Assembly (NCBI GenBank): GCA_020747065.1
Contig: JAGMVK010000001.1
Coordinates: 124,001 to 188,000 of the forward strand
Length of the DNA stretch: 64,000 nt
Direction: 5' to 3'
From: Cadophora sp. MPI-SDFR-AT-0126
Lineage: Eukaryota; Ascomycota; Leotiomycetes; Helotiales; Ploettnerulaceae
Under the pieces are notes generated by a model that saw nothing but the letters and a program-made list of their open reading frames with translations, was not told where the DNA came from and did no database searches. Positions 34,151 to 46,099 of this stretch are shown here, piece after piece; position 1 is the stretch's first letter, and each line of letters starts with the position of its first letter. The position numbers were made by a program, and so were the translations under genes.

Positions 34151-34799
34151 GGCTCCTGATCTTTTTACGTAATTATAAACTTATTTAATTAAATCGCTAA
34201 TTCTATTATAGTACTTTATTATCTATTTAAGTACTTAAGATTAAGTAATATATTAATTTTTTACTAATATATTCCTTAAATATAAGATTACGTTTTTAAT
34301 ACTAGCAAAGTTTAGTAGTATAATTACTACTAGCGTATTTACTCTAATTATACTTATATCTTTATTTATATTTATTAATAGGATTTTTACTTATATATAT
34401 ACTTTAAAAAGTTTATTATTAAAAAAAAGTTAATTCTTTAAAAGGAAATCGCGCGGACTATTAAATTATTAGAAAAGACTAATCTTACTTAAGAATTATT
34501 TATTTTATTTCCTATTATAAATAAATAAATTAATAGAATTAAAGTAAACTTCCTCTTTTTTATACCTCTTAGCTTATAATCTCTTACTAATTTACTTTTC
34601 TTTTTACCTTTCTCTTACTATTCCTCTTAAATTTACCTTTTTTCCTAGTACTTTTCTTAATATAAGAGACTATTCTTACTTTTATTTTCTTCTAATTTTC
34701 TTTTAATTTTTATAATAATTTTTCTCCTATACTAAACTATCTTTTACTAGACCTTTTACTTTATACTTTTTACTTACTTTTAGTACTTATTCTCTACTA

Positions 34800-36370
34800 T
34801 AGTACTAGTCTAGTTATTAAAGCTTATTACTATAGCTTATATTAAACACTACCCTCTCTTTAATCCCAACCTAGAAATAATATATATTTAAGATATTATA
34901 TTTAATTTTTATAATAACCGCGCTATTTATTTATTCAATTATATCTTTAGTACTCTAGTTATAGCTATTAATAAGGGTATTCTAATTAAGACAGAAGTCG
35001 CAGATAAAATACATATTAATTTCCTCCTTTATTTTTAAATTTGTAAGAGATATATCTTTACTAATCACCCCTTCCTTAACCCTAATAGTCTTTACTTTAA
35101 ATTTAGTAATAAAGACCTAATTAGTAATACTAAAATTAAGTATAATTCCTCTATCTTAGATTTTATTATTCTTAAGGATTATAATAATTATAAGGAGTAA
35201 TTCTTTAAACTACTCTTTATAGGTAATAACTCTATAACTATTACTAATAAGAACTCTCTTTAATACTATACTAAGTCTTATATTACTTCTACTACTACTT
35301 TAGTAATCCCCAGTTCTTTAATTACTCTTACTAAGGCTACTACTTCTCTTAAGATTCCTAAGAAAAATAAATCTAAAGTTACTTCTATACTTAAGCTATT
35401 TATTATTGTATTTAAGAGTAAACCTAAGGCTATTCCTAAGCGTAAGGGCCAAGTCTTTAGTAAAAATAAGAATAAGGAAAAGATAAAGTTTAATAAATAT
35501 ATCCTAGATACTAATAATAATAGATTCCCTTATAATACTTTAAACGATTATAATAGCTTCCTAATTAATAGTCTTATATCCTTTTTTAATAAAAATAATA
35601 AATCTAATAGTAAATATAATAAGCTAATATATAAAAAGAAAAAAGGTATTACTACTTAATCTTGTAAGAAAACCTTTATTATTAGTTTATATTCTACTTT
35701 TAAAGTAAAGGATCTTATTACTAAAACTCTTACTAAGACTCCTAAGTCTAAAATAAAAGCTAATCCCCTTACTCTTCTACGCACTACCTAGGTTAAAACT
35801 AAAATTCAAGATAAAGACCTTACTTAAGCCCTTGCTAATTCTATTACTAAAGCCTTAAACTCCTTAATCACTAGTTTAGCTACTAATATCACTAACTAAA
35901 AATCACTTCTTTTAGAAGTCCAGAAGCTTATTATTACCCATAGCTAAAAGTGCGTCTATAATAGTTTAATATAGTATTTAGTTCTAGGAGATCCTAATAG
36001 TTTTTTTAAGTAATACTCTTTATATTAGACTCTTTAATATATTTACTATATTAAGGAGATTTATTCTTATATCAAATCTAGTAATAATAATAGTACTATA
36101 AAGGGATTTTTTTACTTTTACCTAAAGTATATAAAAAAGACTCTTTAAGAAGCTCAGGATTTTTATATAAAGATTATTAAGACTATTCTTATAAGATATA
36201 CTACCAGAAAATCTAATAATAATACTAGCACTATAAATACTAAGCACTTAACTACTAGCGAAAAAGGTTCCTTAGCTTACCTCTTCTATAGTTCTAAGAC
36301 TCCTATCACTTGAAGTTATAGAGTAGTAGCTTTTGTAAATAACAATAGTTAGTTTAATAAGTACTTCAAT
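34800..36370 (+). pseudogene. Unassigned dead ORF, divergent to the previous one
   Basis: A plus-strand frame, opposite to the Gypsy pol, reads as a low-complexity basic protein with few stops compared with its surroundings: 'VIAINKGILIKTEVADKIHI', 'TTTLVIPSSLITLTKATTSL', 'KPKAIPKRKGQVFSKNKNKE', 'NSITKALNSLITSLATNITN', then 'DFYIKIIKTILIRYTTRKSN' near 36,150-36,220. The central part is Thr/Ser/Lys-rich (linker-like). No family is recognised. Its divergence from the 31,750-34,150 frame across about 0.6 kb of T-rich DNA looks like a two-gene cassette inside the retrotransposon. Confidence 0.4.
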
Positions 36371-36899
36371 AGTAATTAGTATTCTTATATTTACTCTCCA
36401 GCGCGAGATATAATATTTAATATAATCTCAACTCTTAGTCTTAAATAATTAGTAAAACTTAATATAAAATATATATAATTAGTATAATTAAGTTAAATAA
36501 AATAAAATATATATAAATAAAACCTAAATAATTCCTATAGTAAAATAATTAATTGCTTCTTATAACTTCCTTTATACTTATAACTTAATTACTAAACTTT
36601 CCTCCTTCCCTTACTTCTAATTTACTTAGCCTTTTAGATTTTTATTTCACTTACTAGGTAAGTGAAATACCCTTAATACTCCTATTATCTAGCTTAATTC
36701 TCTTATAGAATTATAACTGCGAATTTCTTACTATTTAGTATTACTACTCTTTTTCTTTTTTTTTAAAAATTAATTACCTCTTATGAAAGCTTTTCTTAAG
36801 TAACTAAAGCTAAGGCCGAAAGTTCTTTTTTTTTCCTCCTTTTTATCTAAGCTTAATTCATTTCTAGACTTAATTTCCCTAATAAGCTCCGCGCTTTCC

Positions 36900-39800
36900 A
36901 AAGGTATACCTTCGCCTAATTCTAGCTTAGAATTAATAGGCTCCTAAATAGAGTCTCTTTTTTAAAATACCTTTAATTAATTTTCTAAAAATATACCTCG
37001 TAGCTAAGTCCCGAATAGTTTAGTAAAAAAGAATATCCCCTTCTCTAAAAGCGCTTTATTTATCTTATATAGTTTAAGCTATTTATAGTTAAGTTTAACT
37101 TTAGATAATATATTTACTTCCTACTTTATATTATATAATAGTATAATATCACTTGTAGTGATTTCAAAGAAATGAATTCTTTTACTTACATTGAACTTAT
37201 CTTTCTATATAACTCGTACTTTCTTTTATTTAATAGTAGTCTCCTTAAAATCCTTATTCTAGATTTGAATTTATTAAGCTTATAGTACTAATAAGTCCGA
37301 TTCTAATTTAATATTCTCCTAGTCTATAATCCTTTAAGTTAGGATAATAAGCTCTATTAGCAGAATAGCCTTTAACCTGTATTATATCTAGAAAAGCGTT
37401 TTACTAATTATAGTCTTAATAGTATAGTAATTAGCTAACAGGATTATATGTAGATTTCTTACTTAATCACTTAGTCCCCCTTTTATTATCTTAGCAAGTT
37501 TATTAATTATAAGTTTATAGCCTCTCTTAATTATATTATTAGTAAGCGTATAGTAAGCTAAGACTATAATTCTCTTAATCTTATACTTTTTAGTAAGGCG
37601 CTTAACCTACCTCTTATTCTTAGGCCCTTTATCTATAATAAGTTTTTCGAAAATCCTATATTTATAAATAATATCTTCTTAAATAAAATCTACTATTACT
37701 ATAGAAGTTATATTAGCTAAAGCTCTAGCCTTAATTTATCCTAAAAGATTGTTTCTAGCTATAACTAAGCACTACTTCCTATATCTTACGAGTAAGTAAA
37801 TAACATTTATTTTAACCTTAGTTTATAAAGCGCTTATTTAAGTAGAGTAAAGAGCCTCCTCTAATCTTATAGAATTTCTAAATTAGTAGGCTTTATATAT
37901 AATTATATATTTCTTTATATCCAAGTAAAGGATATTCTAAAAGTATCTTTTAGTAATTTTTTAGTAAGTACTTTCTCTTTCTTTATAATTTAATTTCTTA
38001 TATAATAACTGAAGGATAATTTACCTCTTATTCTAATTATTTAAGACCTATTAGATTAGGAGCCCCTTATTAGTCCTATAGTAGAGCACTCCTAAGTGTA
38101 CTATATAATTCAACGCCTATTACTTAAATATTTTGAAATTAATTAGGTCTACTTTATTAGGTCTTTTTAGTATTAATAGAAACTCCGCAATTAATTTAGA
38201 ATCCAGACTTTAACGTTCTTTTAATTATAAAAATACTTTATTTAATTAGTACCTTATTTAAATCCGATTAAACTAAGTATTAATAAAGTTATTAATGTTT
38301 TTCTTTTATACTTTAGTATCTAACTTCTCCTAATTTATAGGGTATCTTAAAAGCCTATCTACTATAGTATACTTAGTTCTGAGTATATAACGCACTTTAA
38401 AATCGAATAATCTTATTTAAGTAATCTATTTAGTAACTAAAGTTCTAAGGAAATCTAAAGTACTTTAATTTAATTAAGTTATTAAGACCGCAGTATCCGT
38501 TTTTAGAATAAAATACTATTTAATTAAAGCTCCTTGAACTTTCTTTAAGACTTTTAGGATTTTATAATACTCCCTCTTAATAGTATTATAATTCCTTTTT
38601 GCTATTAATTATATTCTATTATTATACTTAATAAAATATTTCTTTTTCTTTTAGTTTAATTATATAAGGACTATATTCTATTCCTAAAAACTTATATTTA
38701 TAGTTAATACTACTTTCCTAGTACCCTTAAAAATATCTAATTATACTAAAATTAGGATAGTTATTAATACTAGCTTTAGTTTATCTATTACTTAAATCTC
38801 CTAATTACGGAAATCGAACTTTATCTCTTTTTTTAGTAAGAAATAAAGTAGCTTTACTTTTTAAGCGTAGTTCTTAATCTAAATCCAGTAGTATCTATAG
38901 ATTTCTAAGAAGGCCCGAACTTTAGTTGAATTTTTATACTCTCTTTAATCCAGAATCTTAATTACTTTCTTATTATTTAGGGATCTTCCCTCTGTAGTAT
39001 ATATAAATCCTACTAACTTTAGTCCTATAACCCCAAACTAAGACTTTAGTTTAATTATAATTCCTATCCTTTTTATATTTAAAAGCACTAAATCCAGATT
39101 AATGAAATATTTAAATATAAATCTCTATATCTTTAGTACTAATTCTTTATTATTATAAGTAGAATATAATTCTAGTACAAGTATATTATTAATAAAGATT
39201 TATACCCGCGCTAATTTATAATCCTTTAGAATTATTTTCCCTATTTAATAAAATTAAGCTACTAAATTAATTACTTCCTAAATAAGCGTAGTATATTAAA
39301 GAAGCCTAAGAGAAGTTTAGAAGGCTATTAAGTCTCGGCTATTAGGGTATAGAATTACTTAATTATAGCTAGAAAAGAAGTTAATCAAGGAAGTAATTAT
39401 ATAACTAGTAAAATCTTTGGATATCTCCTTTATATTAGGAGGTAGATTTGTATTTCTTACTATTATTATATTATACTTCATAACTATATTAACTATATAG
39501 TAAGCTTTACTCTTCTTCTTAATTAAAAACTATTAATTTTTATAAGGCCTATACCTATATTTTAATATTCTAGCCTTTAACCTCTTATTAAGTATATCTT
39601 TAATATACTTGTATAAATATTTTAGGACCGGGAATTCTAGTAACTACTACATCTAGTAAAGTATTATGCGAATCTCTTACAAAGAGTAAATATCCTTATA
39701 AATCCTTCTATATTCTAAAAAATCAAAAGCAATTATAGCCTTATACTAGTATAATATCTTAGTTAAGAGCTTTTTCTCCTAAGGCTATAACCCTTCCCTA

Positions 39801-40750
39801 AAAATTATTCCTTTTAATCTTTTTAGTATTAATCTCTATTCTTTAAGTAACTCTAAGAACTTAAAAATAATCTACTTATTAAACTTATGCAATAGCTTAA
39901 GAGAATCCTGCTATCTTTTCTATATTAATCTTATTTACTTCTAATCTAGCTTTCTTTTAAGCTTTAATCTATTAAAAATACTGTTTTAAATAAGTATAAC
40001 TTTATTTACTTTTTTCTTATATATTCCTTAAATACTAATAATAGGAAAAAGCTATTTCACTTAAATTAAAGAAATTAAATCCGTTTTCCTAAATATAACT
40101 ACATTATCCCCTTTACTAAACACTGATACTAAGAAAATCCTAATCCCTATTATTCGAACTCGATTAAACACTACTACTATCTAATTCCCTTTTTTAATAA
40201 AGAATTTACTAAAAACACTTACTAATACACCTCTAGCTACTATTTTCTTAAAAAGATTTTTAACTTAGACCTTATCTTAATTAAATTAGTTACCTTAATC
40301 GTAACTTACTTCATTCACTTATTATTAATTATAATAGTGAATTAGCTACCCCTACTATAAGAGAACAATATTAAGCTACTAATAATAAAGAACTACCTAA
40401 GGACTATATTATTCTTAGCCTTTTTTAATATAAAGAAACTCCTAGTAATTATAATACTCCCTATTTTCATAACTATATTCTTATATAATCCTCTGAACTT
40501 TTTATACTTTCCTAAATATCTAACTATTCCTAAATTAAGATTAAGGTATATTAATAACTTTATACTTACGGCTACAGATAATAAGATAATATTAAGCTTT
40601 AACTTATAATTAATTAAAGCTATTATAATTATTAAGTCTATTTAAACCTTAACCTTAGGGCTTTGAATTACTAGTAGTATAAGATCCTCTAAGCTACTTA
40701 TTATCCTAACTAACCCTATACTAATATTCTTAATTACTCTATTTACCCTT
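36900..40750 (-). pseudogene. Gypsy pol remnant: protease, reverse transcriptase, RNase H region, integrase
   Basis: Minus-strand reading. Protease near 40,640-40,560: 'LIDYGAELNI'-type site read here as 'LINYKLKLNI' with the Asp lost. Reverse transcriptase near 39,230-38,800: the F/Y-x-D-D box reads FINNILV (both Asp codons now Asn), followed by 'FIFKYFINLDLVLLNIKRIG', 'FGVIGLKLVGFIYTTEGRSL', 'NNKKVIKILD' and 'RAFLEIYRYYW', the conserved Gypsy thumb/connection segment. Integrase near 37,690-37,480: 'DFIQEDIIYKYRIFEKLIID', then 'KGPKNKR', 'KIKRIIVLAYYTLTNNIIKR' and 'INKLAKIIKGGLSD', the 'ERGHxxIxDALxK' region. The order PR-RT-IN is that of Ty3/Gypsy, not Copia. The many Asp-to-Asn and Gln/Trp-to-stop changes are RIP products; nothing here is functional. 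Confidence 0.85.
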
Positions 40751-42589
40751 ACCTTAGATTCTTTAGCTTACCCTCTAATTATAATTATATTTTTAAATAG
40801 TAGCTTCTATAATATATCTAAATATACTAGTAACTCCTTTTTAGTTATTTCCTTTAATTTATTATTTAAGAGCTTATCTAATAAGTCTATTAAATACGCC
40901 TCTTTCTTAAGTTAGTCTATAAACCTCTTAATTTTTTTACTTACTTAGGATCTAATCTTCTTTAGCTTTTTTATTTATTCCTTATTAATTTCTATTTCCT
41001 CTACTACCTCCCTTTACTATACTTTATTTTTAAAAGTCTTCTTTACTTAATCCTAGACCTTCTAATTCCTTAAGTAAGATACTTTAAGAATTGCTAAATC
41101 CTTTTCTTTCTTTATATACCTTTTTAAAATCTTCCTTAAATTCACCTACTTATTATTTCCCTTTACTTTTAATTTCTTACTCCTCGCGCCTACTACTCCT
41201 ACTATACCCTAATCTACCTCTCTTTTCTCTTTATCTAATTTATCCTATAGAATTACCCCTATTATTATTCCATTAATATTCTTTATAATTATAATTAATT
41301 AATATACTACTCCTTATTTAATTAGTTTACTTAAGGTTCCTTACTTTAAAGCTTCCTATTATTACCGCATAATTTCTCTTTTAGGGACTTCCTACTTTAC
41401 TCGCACGGAATTACTTTTATCTTCTTTCTTTTCCTAATATATTCTTCCTTAAACTTTATATACTAATTCCTTCTCTATATCTAATATAAAGTCAAGGCAC
41501 TTCCTTTAGTAATAGCTATTCTTTATATAATAGAAGTAGTATATAAAGCAATTATTATACGTTTCTATAGTCTTAATTGTAATTAGTACTATATTATATT
41601 ACTATCTTATATATATAGTTTAAGGTAGCTTTAATAGATTAATTTAATCTGAAGGCATAGCTAAGTACGCTTTAATACAGTTTTCCCCGCTAGGTAAGCT
41701 AAATCCTAGGTACGTCCCTAGACTAACCCCAGAAAGCGCAGCCTTTATAATAAGCGTAAGCGTATTAAGAGCTTAAGTTATCTTTTTAATAGTTTTAGGA
41801 AAGACTAAATTTAGTGTAATTACTAAGATTACTAGGTAATCTTTACCTTTTTATAAAATAATTATTTAGCCTAAAGTATCTATTAGTTTACTTAAGCCCT
41901 TCTTCTTTTCATAGCTATTAGAGAATTCTTAGATTATCTTATTCATAGTATAAATACTAATAGCTATCTTTACAAGTTTGTTAAATACAATAGTATTTAG
42001 CTTATTAATATTAACTTTATTTTTCTAAATCACCTTTCTATAAATATCTCCTAAGAGACTATTTAAGAACTAGATACTTCTAATATAGTCCTTAAGTTAC
42101 CCTTTATTTATAAAAGTAGTTGAGATTATTATATATTATTAAATAAATTTCCGAATATCTTCCTTACTTGTTTACGATTTTAATTTTAAAGCCTTTAAAA
42201 AGAATTAGGAATTTATCTATTAAAAGATATCTTAATCCTTATACTCCTCTTAAAGTTCTTTAATTAAATACTTTTAATTTAGATAAGCTTAAGTAGTTAG
42301 TATCTTAATGTACTACTTAATAAATAACTTGTAATATCACGAAAATCGCTTTACCTTATCTTCTATTTTCAATTACATATCTTTGCACTAATCTAAATAC
42401 TGCTTAAGAAATTCAATAATATTAACTCTATTAAAGTATAAGGCCCCTAGAATTCTAAGCGTAGGTATTAGAGCTATATACCTTAAATCAGCTATTTTTA
42501 TAATAGTAGTAGTAGAGTTAACTTACCTCCCTTACTAAGTAAGAGAATACTATTCCATTTCTTCACTACTTTCTGTATTTAGCGTTAAT

Positions 42590-42840
42590 TAAAAGCTTTC
42601 CAAAAGTGTCGGTTCAATACCGAATATAAGCCAAGAATCAAATGTAAATATCATGTATATGTATATCAAGCTTAATAGTGTGGAAAATCTGTGTATTTCT
42701 AAGAGGGGGCGGGAGATACCAGACTATATACTGCCTCCGAAACGCCACCGAATCGCCTCCGCAAGTGGTCCTACCCCCTATTCTAGCTGAGACATATCCT
42801 GTATGGGCCTGTGGACTAACAAAAAGATCTTTCTCTAGGA
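42590..42840. other. Island of near-normal composition inside the Gypsy element
   Basis: About 250 bp with runs such as GAGGGGGCGGGAG and GCCTCCGCAAGTGG, and many intact CpA/TpG dinucleotides, directly flanked on both sides by TA-saturated RIP DNA. It lies about 0.6 kb inside the 5' LTR, where a gag leader would be. No domain can be read in the 68-codon plus frame. It may be a younger insertion or a stretch shielded from RIP. Confidence 0.6.
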
Positions 42841-43437
42841 ATAAACTAGTTTTAGTAAGATTTAGAAATAATTTAAGTTTTTAATAGCAGTAGCTACTTA
42901 TTAAGTGCAGTAAAGCGCGATTTATTAGTATTAGTAGTAAAAGCGTTAAGAGTATTAGAGTAATATAGGTATCTTTTATAATCTCTAGTCCTAATACTCT
43001 AATACTTATCTTATTTACTATTGTACTTACTTATAATCTCTTTTTTCTTAGTCTTTTTTCCTTATACTCCTTCTTAGCTTATTTTCTTTTTATATTCATT
43101 TACTCTTTAGTAAGTAATTAAGCTTACTTAGTTCTATTACTTTATTATGTTTTTCTAGTAATTATAGTTTTTTTTTCTACCTAATTTCTCTTGTCTTAAC
43201 TATACCTTAGTACCTTACTAAGGTATAATTTATTCACTATTAATCTTAGTCTTATACTATAGATTCTTTAGAGCTCTATAAAGTCCCTTTTTCTTAAACC
43301 ACTTTATTATATTTCGATATTCTTAAGGTATTTTACTAATCATTAATGAAATTCAATCTCTTATTTCTTACTTAAGTTAATTTATACTTAGTTTCACGCT
43401 TATATTACTTTTTTGTTTCCTATATAAATTACTAATA

Positions 43438-43621
43438 TAAAAAAGTAAAGTAGTACTATTAAGTATATAGTAAATAAGGGAATAAATCGCGTGTAGACTA
43501 ATTAAGTAATAAAAGTAAAAGGAAGAAGATAATAATTACTAGTCTAGTAGCGCTGACCTATCTATCTACAATTGGAACAGAAAAACAAAAACCCTTGTAG
43601 TAGGCCTTCGACCCTACTACA
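43438..43621 (-). repeat. LTR (5' LTR in element orientation)
   Basis: 184 bp partner of the left LTR. Its first dinucleotide reads TA (TG after G-to-A) and its end is CTACTACA, giving the canonical ..CA. Together the two copies recover a TG...CA LTR. No convincing target-site duplication is visible outside the pair. Confidence 0.9.
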
Positions 43622-46000
43622 ATATAATCTATACCTTAGACTACCGTGATACTAGAGATTAATATATTAGTATTATACTTAAAAATCGCTATATTAAAAA
43701 GTAGAAATCACTATACAAAAGATATTTAAATTAAGGTAATAAGCTTCAAGAAGTCTTGTTCTTCTAGTAACTTATATACTTTAATTAGTATATAAAGAAA
43801 GAGTGCTTATAAGCTAAACTGCGATTAATTAATTACTAGTTTAAATACTTTATATTACTTAAAAAGAGATAGCTTAAGTATTTCTTTTAAGTTAAGCTTT
43901 AGCTTTATTTGCTTTACTCTAAATCTTATTAACTCTTAGTAATTCTAGAAGAAGAATTTAATTAGTTTAAGTCTTATTAAAAAGTATAGAAGGATTTTAA
44001 AGCTACTTATAAGATTCTATTAAACTATTATAAAGATACCTTAGAAAGGATTTATAAGAAAAATCCTAATTTAGATAAAGAAATTATTTCAAAAGTTAAT
44101 TTAATTAAAGCTAAGTAAAAAAATATAAAAGATAAAGAATAAAAAAACCTTACTACTACTAGCCTAAATTATAATATTATAATCAATGAAGATCTTAATA
44201 ATTTAGGAAAGCGTGTTTTTAATAAAATTAAGAATTAGAGTATATATATTAAAAAATATTTTAATCTTTTAGTAGATTAATAGAAAGTATAAAAGATATT
44301 ATACTTTACTAACTTCTTTATCTTAGTAATCAGAAGTATAGATCTAGTTATTCTAAATCCTAAGTAAAAGAAATTCTTTAATCTCTTAATTAATTATTAT
44401 ACCTAATTTCTTACTAATAATTAAGAAAATCCTACTTAATTTCTTATATAATTAGATAGAGAAGTAGGAAGTAATAAGACCTATGCTATTCTCTTAATAT
44501 ATTACTACCTCCAGCTTATAGCTAAAGCTACTAGTAAAGAGAATCCTATCTTACGAGTAGCTTTAACTAGTGTAGTTATATATAATATTAAGAGTATTAC
44601 TCTCTATAATTTATTTTATCTTCCTATTAATAAGCTATTTTAATTATTATCTTACGCTACTATCTTATATTTATAAACTAAGTTTTAATATATTTAATAT
44701 CTTATTACTAATAAGAAGTTTATACTTAATTTTAAGCTCTTAATATAGATTAAGTAGTATTTAACTAAGATATTTCTAGAAAAAGAAGAGCTATTTAAAA
44801 GAATTAACTTTATTATTACTAGTAATTTTTTTTTAATTATCTCTAGTTACTAGGTTATCGCTCTTTTCTAGACTATATAAGAGAAAGAAAGGTTAGAAGC
44901 TGTAAAAAGATACGTACTAGTAAGGTTATACTATATACTAAGCTTTTAGTATTATAATACGATTATTAAAGATTATATAGTAAGAAAGAGAGAATAAAGA
45001 GGTATTAACTTTTAAATATACTCTTAATTAGTTATGAACTAGCTAGCTTAGAGATAAAGAGTAATAATTCTTACTTCGCTATGTAACTAGTAATCTATCT
45101 TTTAAAGAAAGAGTATTATTTAATAATACTCTTTATATCTATATTACGCAAATAGAAGTCCGAGACTATAATTTAGTAAAGCTTAAAGTACTTAGAGAGC
45201 TAGTTAAGAAGATATTAGCTCTTTATATAAGTCTATAAGCTATAAATACACTTATAGATAATACTAAGAACTTAGCTACTAAATTACTATTCTCTATTAG
45301 AGCTTGTATTATACTATAGAATAATCTTTAAACTAATAAAGAACTAGTAAATAGCTTTATAAGAATACTGAAGAATATTATTTAAGCGGAGGAAAAGAAT
45401 TCTTTTAAAGATTATCTATTTGCTCTACTTATAGAAGTTAATAATTATACTAGCCTAACTTTTAGAGAGATAGGATATATACTAATCTTTAAGATTATAC
45501 GGGAATTTATATAGAAAGAGAAGAATTATAGTAGAACTTAGTTTACTATTTACTTAAGTTAAGTAATAATAATTTATAAAAGTTAAGGTCTTACTCTTTT
45601 AAAAGTAATTATAAACCTTAATAAAAAAGACTTTACTATAAGTTTATTATATATAATAGTTTTTTATATAAAGACTATTAGAGGTATATTCTTTAAGTCT
45701 TTATTTAATCTAAAATACTTTATTTAGCAATTAAGCTTTTTATTACTAAATAGAGATATTAATTATACTTATAGAGTACTTAAGATATTATAAAATAAAC
45801 TAATCTCTCTAAATCGTGTAAGTAGTTTAAAAGTACTTAAAGAATTAGGTAACTCTTTAATTACTTTAGTCTTATTACTATATAAAGAAGCCCTCTTTAA
45901 GGAACTAATCTATAAGGGAAGGAAGTCCTTTTAGAGGAACTAATTTATAACTTAGAGAGTAGTAGATATTAAGAAGAACTAAAGTACTAAGACTAGTATT
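43622..46000 (+). mobile_element. Helitron, 3' part: PIF1-type helicase, RIP-degraded
   Basis: The plus-strand frame resumes after the LTR. 'FNLLINYYTQFLTN' leads to the Walker A region 'FLIQLDREVGSNKTYAILLI' (G-x-G-K-T/S loop with Gly lost). Next come 'KENPILRVALTSVVIYNIKS' (the PTGVAAxNI motif), 'TLYNLFYLPINKLF', a degraded Walker B 'YLITNKKFIL', and near 45,540-45,720 'VIIIYKSQGLTLLKVIINLN', 'KKDFTISLLYIIVFYIKTIR' and 'GILFKSLFNLKYF' (helicase motifs V-VI: HKSQGLT, YVAxSRVxxLRGxLF). This is the PIF1-like helicase of Helitrons, and it continues the Rep half at 28,640-31,528 in the same strand and order. Confidence 0.85.
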
Positions 46001-46099
46001 AGAAAATACTTACTATTATCTTATAACTACGATATTAAACTGAATTCCTAAATTAATTAAATACCTTTCTAATAGTATCTTCCTATAATCCTATAATTA

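Larger units (their letters stand above)
31529..43621 (-). mobile_element. Ty3/Gypsy-type LTR retrotransposon, 12.1 kb, RIP-degraded, minus-strand orientation
   Basis: Bounded by two 184 bp LTRs in direct orientation, listed separately. A polypyrimidine run (31,719-31,724, C6) sits just inside the left LTR; on the minus strand this is a G-rich polypurine tract next to the 3' LTR, as expected. Minus-strand frames give, in order from high to low coordinates: an aspartic-protease-like region, reverse transcriptase and integrase. At about 12.1 kb it is longer than the 6-8 kb usual for fungal Gypsy elements; the excess lies between integrase and the 3' LTR. It sits inside the Helitron, so it inserted after the Helitron did. 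Confidence 0.88.

Noticed and set aside
41091..41276. 61-codon hydrophobic plus-strand frame
   Set aside because: Same composition artefact, antisense to the gag/protease region of the Gypsy element.
31525..43626. Target-site duplication around the Gypsy element
   Set aside because: The 4-5 bp on the two sides (TATTA and ATATA) do not match even allowing for transitions.
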